Positions 1-8,079 of a DNA stretch of 64,000 nucleotides are shown here, piece by piece. The notes beneath the pieces are model-generated. The model made no database searches, had not been told where the DNA came from, and was given only the letters and a program-made list of their open reading frames with translations. Source of the stretch: Planctomycetota bacterium (GTDB lineage: Bacteria; Planctomycetota; UBA1135; UBA2386); the NCBI GenBank assembly GCA_028281765.1, contig JANQJF010000111.1, positions 62,001-126,000 on the forward strand, in the 5' to 3' direction. Made by a program: the position numbers and the translations under genes. The stretch's first letter is position 1, and each line of letters starts with the position of its first letter.

Positions 1-30
1 GCCCGGTTCACGCGAGAATCCCCGCCCCCG

Positions 31-798
31 ATGAAGATCGTCACCTGGAACGTCAATTCCGTGCGCGCCCGCCTGCCCCGGCTCACCCCGTGGCTCGAAG
101 ACGTGCGACCCGATGTCGTCTGCCTGCAAGAGACCAAGGTCGTCGACGAACTGTTCCCGCGCGAGCCGTTCGAGGAGCTCGGCTACAACCTCGTGATCTC
201 GGGACAGAAGTCCTACAACGGCGTCGCGATCCTCTCGCGGGAGCCGATCGAGAACCCTGTCTACGGCTTCCCGGACGATGACGAGGACGCGCAGAAGCGC
301 GTGATCGGCGGCGTTGTCGGCGACGTCGTGTTCTTGAACCTCTACGTCCCGAACGGCTCGACGGTCGGCTCCGACAAGTATGAATTCAAACTCGACTGGC
401 TCGAGCGACTGCACCGCTTCCTGAGCGACGAATACGACATCGGCGAGAAGATCGTCGTGACCGGCGACTTCAACATCACGTTCGACGATCGAGACGTGCA
501 CGACCCCGAGCGCTGGCACGAGAAGATTCTGTGTTCGACCCTCGAACGCGAGGCGCTCGGCAAGGTCATGGACCTCGGGTTCATCGACGCGCTCCGCAAG
601 CACCACGAGGAACCGGGCATCTACACGTGGTGGGATCTGCGCGGCGGATCCTTCTGGAAGGATCACGGCCTCCGCATCGACCACTTCCTGATGAGCCCCG
701 CCGCCCTCGAAGCGTGCTCGAGCGTGACGGTCGACCGCGACCAGCGGAAGGGCAAGGGGCCGAGCGACCACGCTCCCGTCGTGGCGGTCCTCGACTGA
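31..798 (+). CDS. xth: Exodeoxyribonuclease III (AP endonuclease family)
   Basis: A 255-residue protein of the exonuclease-endonuclease-phosphatase fold, which cuts DNA at abasic sites and degrades 3' ends in base-excision repair. Visible family motifs are the N-terminal MKIVTWNVNSVRAR, the metal ligand in CLQETKV, the central GDFNI and the C-terminal SDHAPV containing the catalytic Asp-His pair. The length matches the usual 250-270 residues. The ATG at 31 puts the conserved first strand right at the N-terminus, so the start is secure. It lies 67 bp upstream of the isocitrate dehydrogenase gene on the same strand and may be co-transcribed with it. The function is near certain from the motifs; the choice between XthA and ExoA subtypes is not resolved. 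Confidence 0.95.
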   Translation: MKIVTWNVNSVRARLPRLTPWLEDVRPDVVCLQETKVVDELFPREPFEELGYNLVISGQKSYNGVAILSREPIENPVYGFPDDDEDAQKRVIGGVVGDVVFLNLYVPNGSTVGSDKYEFKLDWLERLHRFLSDEYDIGEKIVVTGDFNITFDDRDVHDPERWHEKILCSTLEREALGKVMDLGFIDALRKHHEEPGIYTWWDLRGGSFWKDHGLRIDHFLMSPAALEACSSVTVDRDQRKGKGPSDHAPVVAVLD

Positions 799-865
799 AT
801 CCCTCCGATCCGAATCCTCTGTAATCCTGCGCGCACACGCACATCCGCCCCGAAAGGCTCGAGTC

Positions 866-1867
866 TTGGCACACCCCATCGTCCTCATTCCCGGTGACGG
901 GATCGGCCCCGAAGTCGCCGACGCCACCCGCCGCGTCCTCGATGCGACCGGCGTCGCGATCGACTGGCGCGTGCACGATGCCGGCGGCGACGTCGTGGCC
1001 CGCTATGGCGACCCGCTGCCCAAGGAAACCCTCGACGCGGTGTCAGAAGCGAAGGTCGCACTGAAGGGCCCGATCGCCACGCCGATCGGCCACGGCTTCC
1101 GCTCGGTCAACGTCGGGCTGCGCAAAGCCCTCGATCTCTACGCGAACTACCGGCCCGTGCAGTCGATGCACGGGCTACCCGGTCGCTACGAGAACGTCGA
1201 CCTCATCGTGGTGCGCGAGAACACCGAAGGCCTCTACAGCGGACTCGAGCACGTCGTCGTCCCCGGCGTCGTCGAAGGCCTGCGCGTCGTGACCGAGCGC
1301 GGCTCCGAACGCATCGTGCGATTCGCCTTCGAGACGGCCAAGGCACGCGGCCGCAAGAAGGTCACCGCAGTGCACAAGGCGAACATCCTCAAGCTCAGCG
1401 ATGGGCTGTTCCTCGAGGTTGCGCGCCGCGTCGCCCGGGACTACCCGGAGATCGAGTTCGACGAGGCCATCGTCGACGCGACCGCGATGCGCCTCGTGCT
1501 CGACCCGTCGCAGTTCGATGTCCTCGTCATGGAAAACCTCTTCGGCGACATCATCTCCGACCTGACGGCGGGGCTCGTCGGCGGACTCGGCCTGACGCCG
1601 AGCGCGAACATCGGCGAACGCGCGGCGCTGTTCGAAGCGGTGCATGGCACGGCACCGGACATCGCGGGCCAGAACAAGGCCAACCCGACCGCCCTGATCT
1701 TCGCCGCGGTGCTGATGCTGCGGCATCTGGGCGAGGACGAAGCGGCCGATCGCGTGATGACGGCGACCGCCGGACTCATCAACAGCGGCGAAGCGCGGAC
1801 GGCCGATCTCGGGGGATCGCACGGCACCCGCGAGTTCGCGGACGCGATCATTCAGACGCTCGCCTGA
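866..1867 (+). CDS. icd: NAD-dependent isocitrate dehydrogenase family protein
   Basis: A 333-residue beta-decarboxylating dehydrogenase. It has the nucleotide-proximal GDGIGPEV at residues 8-15, the substrate-loop sequence VRENTEGLYSG typical of NAD-type isocitrate dehydrogenases, the catalytic Lys in AVHKANILK, the metal-binding Asp in LFGDIISD and the adenosine-loop HGTAPDIAG. The short length and ENTEGLYSG favour isocitrate over isopropylmalate or tartrate as substrate, though the paralogous enzymes are close. The start is a TTG at 866, chosen because GAAAGG lies 8-13 bp upstream and the first beta strand begins immediately after it. It ends 5 bp before the stop codon of the convergent gene on the minus strand. 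Confidence 0.88.
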   Translation: MAHPIVLIPGDGIGPEVADATRRVLDATGVAIDWRVHDAGGDVVARYGDPLPKETLDAVSEAKVALKGPIATPIGHGFRSVNVGLRKALDLYANYRPVQSMHGLPGRYENVDLIVVRENTEGLYSGLEHVVVPGVVEGLRVVTERGSERIVRFAFETAKARGRKKVTAVHKANILKLSDGLFLEVARRVARDYPEIEFDEAIVDATAMRLVLDPSQFDVLVMENLFGDIISDLTAGLVGGLGLTPSANIGERAALFEAVHGTAPDIAGQNKANPTALIFAAVLMLRHLGEDEAADRVMTATAGLINSGEARTADLGGSHGTREFADAIIQTLA

Positions 1868-1872
1868 GCGCG

Positions 1873-4689
1873 CTACTGACTCGACTGCAGCGTGATCTCG
1901 TAGAGCGCGTCTTCGCCGACCTCGACTTCCTCGTAGACGTCTTCGCCGAGCAGCTCGATCCGGTAAAGACCCGCGCCGGATGTCTGGATCCGTGCGACGC
2001 CGTTGTGCGGGATGCTGTCCTGCACGAGGAATTCGCCCTTCGAGATCAGGAGCACGCGCGTGTCGGTCGGATTGCCCGAGGCGTCGAGCACGGTGACTTT
2101 GATCGTCGGCGCGGGACGCAACTTGATCCGCACGGCGTCCTCGGCGCCCCGTAAGAGGTCACGCGGGATCTGCACGTCGTAGACCTCGTTGCCGTAGCTC
2201 TTGGCCCGCACGACGATTCGACGCGAGTTCGGCGTGATTCCGCGCGCCGTGAAGCAGCCGTTCTCGTCGCTCTGCCAGGCCGAAGCGAAGCCTTCGCGAA
2301 CGTCGTACTCCTCACCGACGTAGACGTCCGCGCCGGGAATCGGCTTGCCGTCGGCATCGGTGACAACGCCGTGTAGCTCGGCTCCGGGCTCCAGCAGGAC
2401 GTTGCCCAGATCGAGACCGCGCGACGGCACGTGCAGGTCCTCGATGACGTAGGGTGCGAAGCCCTGGCACTGCAGCGTCAGCTTGCAATACCCCTGCGGG
2501 ATCGAGGTCGTCAGCAAGCCATTGGACATCTCGGTCGCGAGCGACGGAATGGTGCGCTGTCGCTCGGTGTCTGCATCCCACGCTGCACCGCGCGGATCGC
2601 CCTCGATCCGCAGCACGCCACGGGTCAACGGCTGGCGTGACGGCAGGCCACGCACGCGCATCGTCAGCGGCGCGCGGAACACGACCGGCAGGACGATCCG
2701 CATCTCGTCGCGCACCGTCGGGATGTGCTCGTTTCGGTGCGTCGCGAGGTCCGGTGAGTAGACGACGACCTCGCGCGCGTTCTTGCCGATCTCCAGCTCG
2801 AACGCGCCGCTGCTGTCCGTGCGCGTCAGCGTGCTGAGCGTGCCCGGCACGAACACGATCGCTTCCTCGATCGGCGCGCCGCTGCGCTCTTGCACGACCC
2901 CGGAGATTCGTCGACCCGACCGGATCACGAGATCCGGAATCGTGCGGGTCTGGCCGGAGCCGACCGCGACCGCGTCCGGCGTCGAGACGAACGGCAGCGT
3001 CGAGTAGCGCGCCTTCACCCGGTAGCTGCCCGGCGCCAGCCCGCGCATGACGAAGCGGCCGTCGGGACCCGACACGGTCTGCATCCCCGTTCGCGGGCGA
3101 CCGATGTGCACCGTGACGCCCGGCAGGCCACGGCCCGAACGGGTGACCCGCCCCTCGATGCGACCGGCCGTCACGAGAGTCATGTCCGGCACGTCCGTAA
3201 TCGCGCCCGCGGCCGATACCGTCGCCGATGTCGACGCCGGCGCGAACTCATCGTGGGTGAACGTGAGCGTCGATTGCCCCGGACCGAGGCCTCGCAGCTC
3301 GTAGCGGCCCTCGGCATCCGTCACGGCAGTGAGCCGCTCGGGGCTGCGCTGCACGGTCTTGGGTGTCCAGACGTTCACGCCCGACAACGGCTCGCCCTTC
3401 GCATCCAACACACGACCGCGGATCGACGACGGCGCGACGACTTCGAGTTCGACTCGGGTCTCCTCGGATTCGTCGACGGTGACCGACGCGAATCGGCTCG
3501 ATGTCTTCTTGAACGCGAGGGCCCCGAGTTCGATCTCGAGCTCGGCAGCACCAGCCGAGAGATTCTCGAACACGAATCGTCCCGTTTCGTCGGCGATCGT
3601 CCGCAGCTTCTCGTCCGCCGACGTCTGAATGCGAACTACGGCGCCCCCGGCGAGCGGACCCGACAGCTGGCCGCGCAATCGCGATCTCTCGACGAGTTCG
3701 AACACGAGGTCGACTTCACCGCGGCGCATCGAGACGCCACGACTCGCAACCGAGAAACTCGGGTGATGCACCTCGACACGCAGGTTGCCCGCTCCGAGGC
3801 CGCGCACGACGAAGCGCCCCTCGGCGTCCGTCGTCGTGACGGCGGGATCGAACAAGCCGCCGTTCCAGGTGCCCGGATACACCCGCACTTCGGCTCCCTC
3901 GACCGGCCGGTGATCGCCGGCCGCCTCGACGACGCGCCCCGTCGCTTCGTGGCCCCGCTCATCAGGGAATGTCAGCGCATACGGCTCGCCGGTGCCGACC
4001 GCGATGATCGACTCCGAGACGGGCTGGTACGTGTCGCTGCGCGCCGTGAGTCGCATCGGTCGCGCGGAAACGTTCGAGAATCGGAACTCGCCCTGCGCGT
4101 TCGCCCGGGTCTTGCGCGCGCGATCCCACTGCCACGCCCCCGGCTCGAGGAACACTTCGCAGTTCGGCACCGGGTTGCCGAACGAGGTGCGCACGAACCC
4201 GACGACGTCGAAGCCGTGGGCGAGCTGGATCGTGACGTCGCGACACGCGAGCGGCACCGTGTACCGATTCAGCGCGTAGCCATCGAGCACGGCTTCCGCG
4301 ACGAGATCCATGCCGGGCAACAGGTTGACGCCCGGCGCCTGGCGGAACTGGAAGCGCCCATCGCGCAGCGTGTAGACCGTCTTACCGATCTTCCGCAGCT
4401 CTTGATCCGGCCACGGCGTGACCTGCTCGTAGAGCGAGACGGCGGCTCCGGCGAGCGCCGCGCCGTCGGGCCCGATGACGACGCCGGACACGACTCGCCC
4501 GGACTCGCTGTCGACGATCGCGCGTTGCGGCCCCTCGTCGACGGCTTGGAGCGACTTGGCGTCGCCACCCTTCGAGCCTCCCTTGCCGGGTCCGACCGGC
4601 GTGCCGCCTTCGGGATCCTTCGAGCCGACCCACCAGAGGGCTGCGGCGCCGACGACGGCGAGGACGATCAAGATCCAGGTTCGGTTCAT
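1873..4689 (-). CDS. Membrane-anchored carboxypeptidase-regulatory-like repeat protein
   Basis: A 938-residue protein that begins with a membrane segment (WILIVLAVVGAAALWWVG, residues 5-22) and a Gly/Lys-rich linker. It then consists of roughly nine beta-sandwich repeats of the carboxypeptidase regulatory-like (transthyretin-like) type. The repeat signature is G-x-V-x-D-x-x-G-x-P-[IL]-x-G-A-x-V followed about 30 residues later by T-D-x-x-G-x-[FY]-x-[LV]-x-x-[LV]. The chain is predicted to be extracytoplasmic, anchored at the N-terminus. No catalytic domain is visible, so a structural, adhesive or ligand-sensing role is inferred. It starts 28 bp after the stop codon of the upstream kinase gene and probably shares a transcript with the sigma factor and kinase. 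A protein of the same architecture ends the window (62135 onward). Confidence 0.8.
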   Translation of the reverse strand: MNRTWILIVLAVVGAAALWWVGSKDPEGGTPVGPGKGGSKGGDAKSLQAVDEGPQRAIVDSESGRVVSGVVIGPDGAALAGAAVSLYEQVTPWPDQELRKIGKTVYTLRDGRFQFRQAPGVNLLPGMDLVAEAVLDGYALNRYTVPLACRDVTIQLAHGFDVVGFVRTSFGNPVPNCEVFLEPGAWQWDRARKTRANAQGEFRFSNVSARPMRLTARSDTYQPVSESIIAVGTGEPYALTFPDERGHEATGRVVEAAGDHRPVEGAEVRVYPGTWNGGLFDPAVTTTDAEGRFVVRGLGAGNLRVEVHHPSFSVASRGVSMRRGEVDLVFELVERSRLRGQLSGPLAGGAVVRIQTSADEKLRTIADETGRFVFENLSAGAAELEIELGALAFKKTSSRFASVTVDESEETRVELEVVAPSSIRGRVLDAKGEPLSGVNVWTPKTVQRSPERLTAVTDAEGRYELRGLGPGQSTLTFTHDEFAPASTSATVSAAGAITDVPDMTLVTAGRIEGRVTRSGRGLPGVTVHIGRPRTGMQTVSGPDGRFVMRGLAPGSYRVKARYSTLPFVSTPDAVAVGSGQTRTIPDLVIRSGRRISGVVQERSGAPIEEAIVFVPGTLSTLTRTDSSGAFELEIGKNAREVVVYSPDLATHRNEHIPTVRDEMRIVLPVVFRAPLTMRVRGLPSRQPLTRGVLRIEGDPRGAAWDADTERQRTIPSLATEMSNGLLTTSIPQGYCKLTLQCQGFAPYVIEDLHVPSRGLDLGNVLLEPGAELHGVVTDADGKPIPGADVYVGEEYDVREGFASAWQSDENGCFTARGITPNSRRIVVRAKSYGNEVYDVQIPRDLLRGAEDAVRIKLRPAPTIKVTVLDASGNPTDTRVLLISKGEFLVQDSIPHNGVARIQTSGAGLYRIELLGEDVYEEVEVGEDALYEITLQSSQ

Positions 4690-4717
4690 CAGCTTGTGTG
4701 TCTCAGTAGCCGCCGTC

Positions 4718-7288
4718 TCAATTGCCGCTGTCGAACATGCGTCGATACTCGGTGAACTCGTCGTTCCGAGCCTCCGCCTCGCGCAGGATCTCGATCACCC
4801 GCGACCGGACGGCTGGCTTGTCGACGGCCTTCTGCAGGGCCATCGTCGCGTCGAAGACGGCCTCGTCCACGTCGCGGGCGAGCTGACACCGCATTCGGCA
4901 GAGATAGGCCTCGGGATCCTCGGGGTCGCTGCGCACCCACTGGCCCGCGAGGTCGAACGCGTCGGACGACGTCGTCACCGCGGCGAAGAGCGCACGCAGC
5001 TGGGCGGCCTCGATCGACTGGGCGGTCATCGTCGACAGCCACAGGCGGATGCGCGGTGCGAGTTCGCTCAACGCACCGGGCTGCGGCCCGAGGCGCAGAT
5101 ACTCGATCAGGCCGCGGATCTGGTAGTCCCGCGCGTCCGGCGCATCGGTGAACTCCACCTCGGCCGGACTCGCGAACAACTCGTAGGTGAGGCGCCACGA
5201 CCGCAGTGGCGAGGTTCGTGCGACTTCCCGCTCGACGATTCCACGGCCGTCGTTCAGCCATCGATCGATCTCGTCGGCGACACCGAGCACGCGCCTCACC
5301 TCGCGCCCGTGCTGACGCAACCGGCCCTCGAGGCCGAGGCCGGGCGCGCCATCGCGGGCGAGTCGGAACTCCTCGTCGCCGCCCCACATCTCGACGCCAC
5401 GCTCGTGGATGCGGCGACGCAGGCCGAACTCGAGCGGGAAGCTCATCATGTTCGCCCCAGCCGGAGGATCGATGTGCGCGTAGGCGATCAACAGCGCGCC
5501 GACGGCCTTGCGTCCGCCGTCCGGCGCATCCGCGAGAAGCCGATCGAGCTTCGTGAACAGCGCGTCGGGTCCGTCCATGACCCGCCACTCGAGGATGGTT
5601 GTCAGGACCTGCGGAAAGAACGCGCCGCGTCGGATCAGTGACGCACGCAGCAGGTCCTTACCGGCCATGACCGGATCGGCGACGGCCGGGGTCAGGTACG
5701 CGATCGCGCGACTGAGGTAAAGCCGGTAGAGCTTCATCAGCGTGATCGCGTCCCCGGTCGCGAAGCCCGCGTTGTCCTCGAGTTCGTCGATACGGACCTG
5801 CAACGTGTCGCGCGCGGCGCGTCCGCGACCGGCGCGGAGCTGTTTCGTCGCTTTGGACTCGGGGTCCTCCTTGAAGGCGATCCAGATCCGATTCCACTCG
5901 AAGTCCTCCGGACGGAGACTGGAGGCCTCCAGAAGCACTGCCTTCACATCGTTGCCGTCGTCGATCTCTCCGATCGTCAGACCCGTGAGCGACGCGAGCA
6001 AACCGGGTGCCCCGCGCGCGTCGCCGGCGCGCTCGGCAACCTTCTTGGCGGCCTCGTCGAGTAGTCCCCGGTGACGCGTAAGCATCTGCTCCTGACTGGC
6101 GTTCGCCGCTTCGACACTCAGCCACAGGACGATGATGACGAGGATCAAAGCGATGCCGATCGCGGTCGAAAGCGCCGGGTGTTTGCGGATCGTCCGCCAC
6201 GCGCGCACGAACGCCGGCAGCCGGCGAATGCGCACCGGCTCGTCGTCCGCGACGCGCAGCAGGTCGCGCGCGAGCGCCTCGCCGTCTGAGTAGCGGTCCT
6301 CGGGCTCCTTCTGCAAGAGCTTGTGGATGACCGCCTCGAGGTCCTTCGGCGCCTTCGGCAGCTTGGTGCGGAGCTTGGCCGGCTCCGCATGCAGAACCGC
6401 ATCGAGCATCGCCTCGGTGGTGCGCCCTTCGACCGGCAGCTCGTTGGTCAGCGTCTCGAACATCGTGACGCCGAGACTGTAGAGGTCGCTCGCGAAGCTC
6501 GCGTCCTTGCCCTTCGCCTGCTCGGGGGCCGCGTAGTGCAGGGTGCCGAGAAAACCGCCCGCCGCCGACATGCTCATCGACACCTCGTTGAGCATCTTGG
6601 ACAAGCCGAAGTCGGCGAGCGCCAGCGACTTGTCCGGGTGCACGAGGATGTTGCCCGGCTTGACGTCGCGGTGCAGGATGCCACGGCGGTGCGCGTGCGC
6701 GAGCGCGTCGGCGACACCCGCGAACTGCCGCGCCGTCTCGCGCGGGTCCGGGCTCGTACCCGTCGTGATGTTGCGGCTGATGTGCTTGTCGAGACTCACG
6801 CCGTCGACGCGCTCCATCGTGAAGTAGAGGTAGCCCGCGGTCTCACCGAAACCGTAGACCGGCACGATGTGCTGATGGTGCAGCGTCGCGCTCGCGCGCG
6901 CCTCGATGCGGAAGCGGCGGCGCATCTTCTGGTCGCTCGTCATCGCGGGCGACAGCACCTTGAGGGCGACGGGTCGTTCGAGCGACTCTTGGAATGCCTC
7001 GAACACCGTGCCCATGCCACCGCGCCCGAGCAGGTCGGTGATCCGATACTCACCGAGCCGCTCCGGGAGTTCGCTGCCCGGCTGCCCGACGAGCGAGTCG
7101 ACGTAGTCGAGCGCATCGAGCCGGCCGATCAGGTCGTCCGACTCGCCGCTGCCCTGTTCGCGCAACTCACGTCGCGCATGACTGATCGAACGCCGATCAC
7201 CCGACAGAATGTCGGCCATACGTTGGTCGAGCTCGGCCTCGTGGACCGTCTCGGCATCATCGCGCGGGACTTCCGGTTGGTCGGTCAC
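4718..7288 (-). CDS. Transmembrane Ser/Thr protein kinase (Hanks type)
   Basis: An 856-residue protein with a cytosolic kinase domain at about residues 80-345. It has the glycine loop GRGGMG (88-93), Lys110 in VALK, catalytic loop HRDVKPGN (Asp208), DFG at 226-228, and the APEQ element. A membrane segment follows at about 374-392 (TAIGIALILVIIVLWLSV). The remaining ~460 residues contain helical, TPR-like stretches and lie on the other side of the membrane. All catalytic residues are present, so it should be active. A GTG start at 7288 is preferred: it overlaps the sigma factor stop codon as GTGA, and the frame farther upstream is low-complexity sequence antisense to no conserved domain and shared with the sigma gene. 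Sigma and kinase are therefore probably translationally coupled, and the kinase is a candidate regulator of that sigma factor. Confidence 0.92.
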   Translation of the reverse strand: MTDQPEVPRDDAETVHEAELDQRMADILSGDRRSISHARRELREQGSGESDDLIGRLDALDYVDSLVGQPGSELPERLGEYRITDLLGRGGMGTVFEAFQESLERPVALKVLSPAMTSDQKMRRRFRIEARASATLHHQHIVPVYGFGETAGYLYFTMERVDGVSLDKHISRNITTGTSPDPRETARQFAGVADALAHAHRRGILHRDVKPGNILVHPDKSLALADFGLSKMLNEVSMSMSAAGGFLGTLHYAAPEQAKGKDASFASDLYSLGVTMFETLTNELPVEGRTTEAMLDAVLHAEPAKLRTKLPKAPKDLEAVIHKLLQKEPEDRYSDGEALARDLLRVADDEPVRIRRLPAFVRAWRTIRKHPALSTAIGIALILVIIVLWLSVEAANASQEQMLTRHRGLLDEAAKKVAERAGDARGAPGLLASLTGLTIGEIDDGNDVKAVLLEASSLRPEDFEWNRIWIAFKEDPESKATKQLRAGRGRAARDTLQVRIDELEDNAGFATGDAITLMKLYRLYLSRAIAYLTPAVADPVMAGKDLLRASLIRRGAFFPQVLTTILEWRVMDGPDALFTKLDRLLADAPDGGRKAVGALLIAYAHIDPPAGANMMSFPLEFGLRRRIHERGVEMWGGDEEFRLARDGAPGLGLEGRLRQHGREVRRVLGVADEIDRWLNDGRGIVEREVARTSPLRSWRLTYELFASPAEVEFTDAPDARDYQIRGLIEYLRLGPQPGALSELAPRIRLWLSTMTAQSIEAAQLRALFAAVTTSSDAFDLAGQWVRSDPEDPEAYLCRMRCQLARDVDEAVFDATMALQKAVDKPAVRSRVIEILREAEARNDEFTEYRRMFDSGN

Positions 7289-7812
7289 GGCTCCGACTTG
7301 AGTTCCTCGGCGAGCCGCTTCAACGCGCGCCCGAGCAGCAGGTGAACGGCGTTCTCGGTGCGACCGAGTCGTTTCGCGATGTCCTTGGCCGGCCAGTTCT
7401 CGATCCGGCTCAAGATGATCACCTCTCGATGCGAGGGTGAAAGTCGTTCGAGAGCCGCGGACAACAGGGTGAGTCGGTCCTGCCGATCCGCGGCCGTCAC
7501 CGGACCCGTGCGGTGATCCTGCACCGGCAGATCGGTCTTCATCTTGCGCTCGCGACGCGGATCGCGAGCCGCCACCCCGACCTGATCGCGCAGGATCCGC
7601 GCGACCTTGCGCCGCGCGAGAGTGACGAGCCACGCGCCGACGTTCTTCTCGTCGGAGAGCGTGTGCCACGAGTGGATCGCCTGGATCGCGACCTCCTGCA
7701 GGACGTCCTCGGGGTCCATCCGCGTACGCAACGCCGGCCCCATGCGGAGGTAAATCACCGAGAGCAAGCGCTCTCGGTAGCGTTCGAATGCGGCTTCGGG
7801 GGTTAGGGCCAT
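7285..7812 (-). CDS. ECF-type RNA polymerase sigma factor
   Basis: A 175-residue sigma-70 family protein reduced to regions 2 and 4. Region 2 includes the MDPEDVLQEVAIQAI segment. Region 4 has the helix-turn-helix LSPSHREVIILSRIENWPA followed by DIAKRLGRTENAVHLLLGRA. There is no region 1 or 3, as expected for an ECF factor. The ATG at 7812 is chosen over upstream in-frame codons because the conserved domain starts within ten residues of it. No anti-sigma factor gene is adjacent; instead the downstream gene, overlapping as GTGA, encodes a transmembrane Ser/Thr kinase. This pairing is known in planctomycetes and suggests control of the sigma factor by phosphorylation, which is an inference here. 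Confidence 0.9.
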   Translation of the reverse strand: MALTPEAAFERYRERLLSVIYLRMGPALRTRMDPEDVLQEVAIQAIHSWHTLSDEKNVGAWLVTLARRKVARILRDQVGVAARDPRRERKMKTDLPVQDHRTGPVTAADRQDRLTLLSAALERLSPSHREVIILSRIENWPAKDIAKRLGRTENAVHLLLGRALKRLAEELKSEP

Positions 7813-8079
7813 GCGGGCGGGACGTGTCGCTGCGTGGACTGCGCACCTTACTGAACTGTCGAGCCGGACGGACCACCCCACGTCCGTTTTCGCTCGCCCA
7901 GGGACGCCGCGCTGCGGCGCCTGAGGTGGCTCGAGGACGCCGTTACCGTTTCCTGGTCTCGGCGCATCCGGATCCGCTCGTGATCCTGCGGCCCGGACGG
8001 TCGTCGAAGCGTCCTGCGCATCGGAGGTTCGGCAGACCGGCTTGGGGGCGAGGGGATCCGGTAGACTTGAGGTCTCGCC

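Noticed and set aside
7289-7876. Longer N-terminus for the Ser/Thr kinase
   Set aside because: The extra 196 codons lie on top of the sigma factor gene in another frame and encode Arg/Gly/Ser-rich sequence with no domain. The GTG at 7288 overlapping the sigma stop is the better start.
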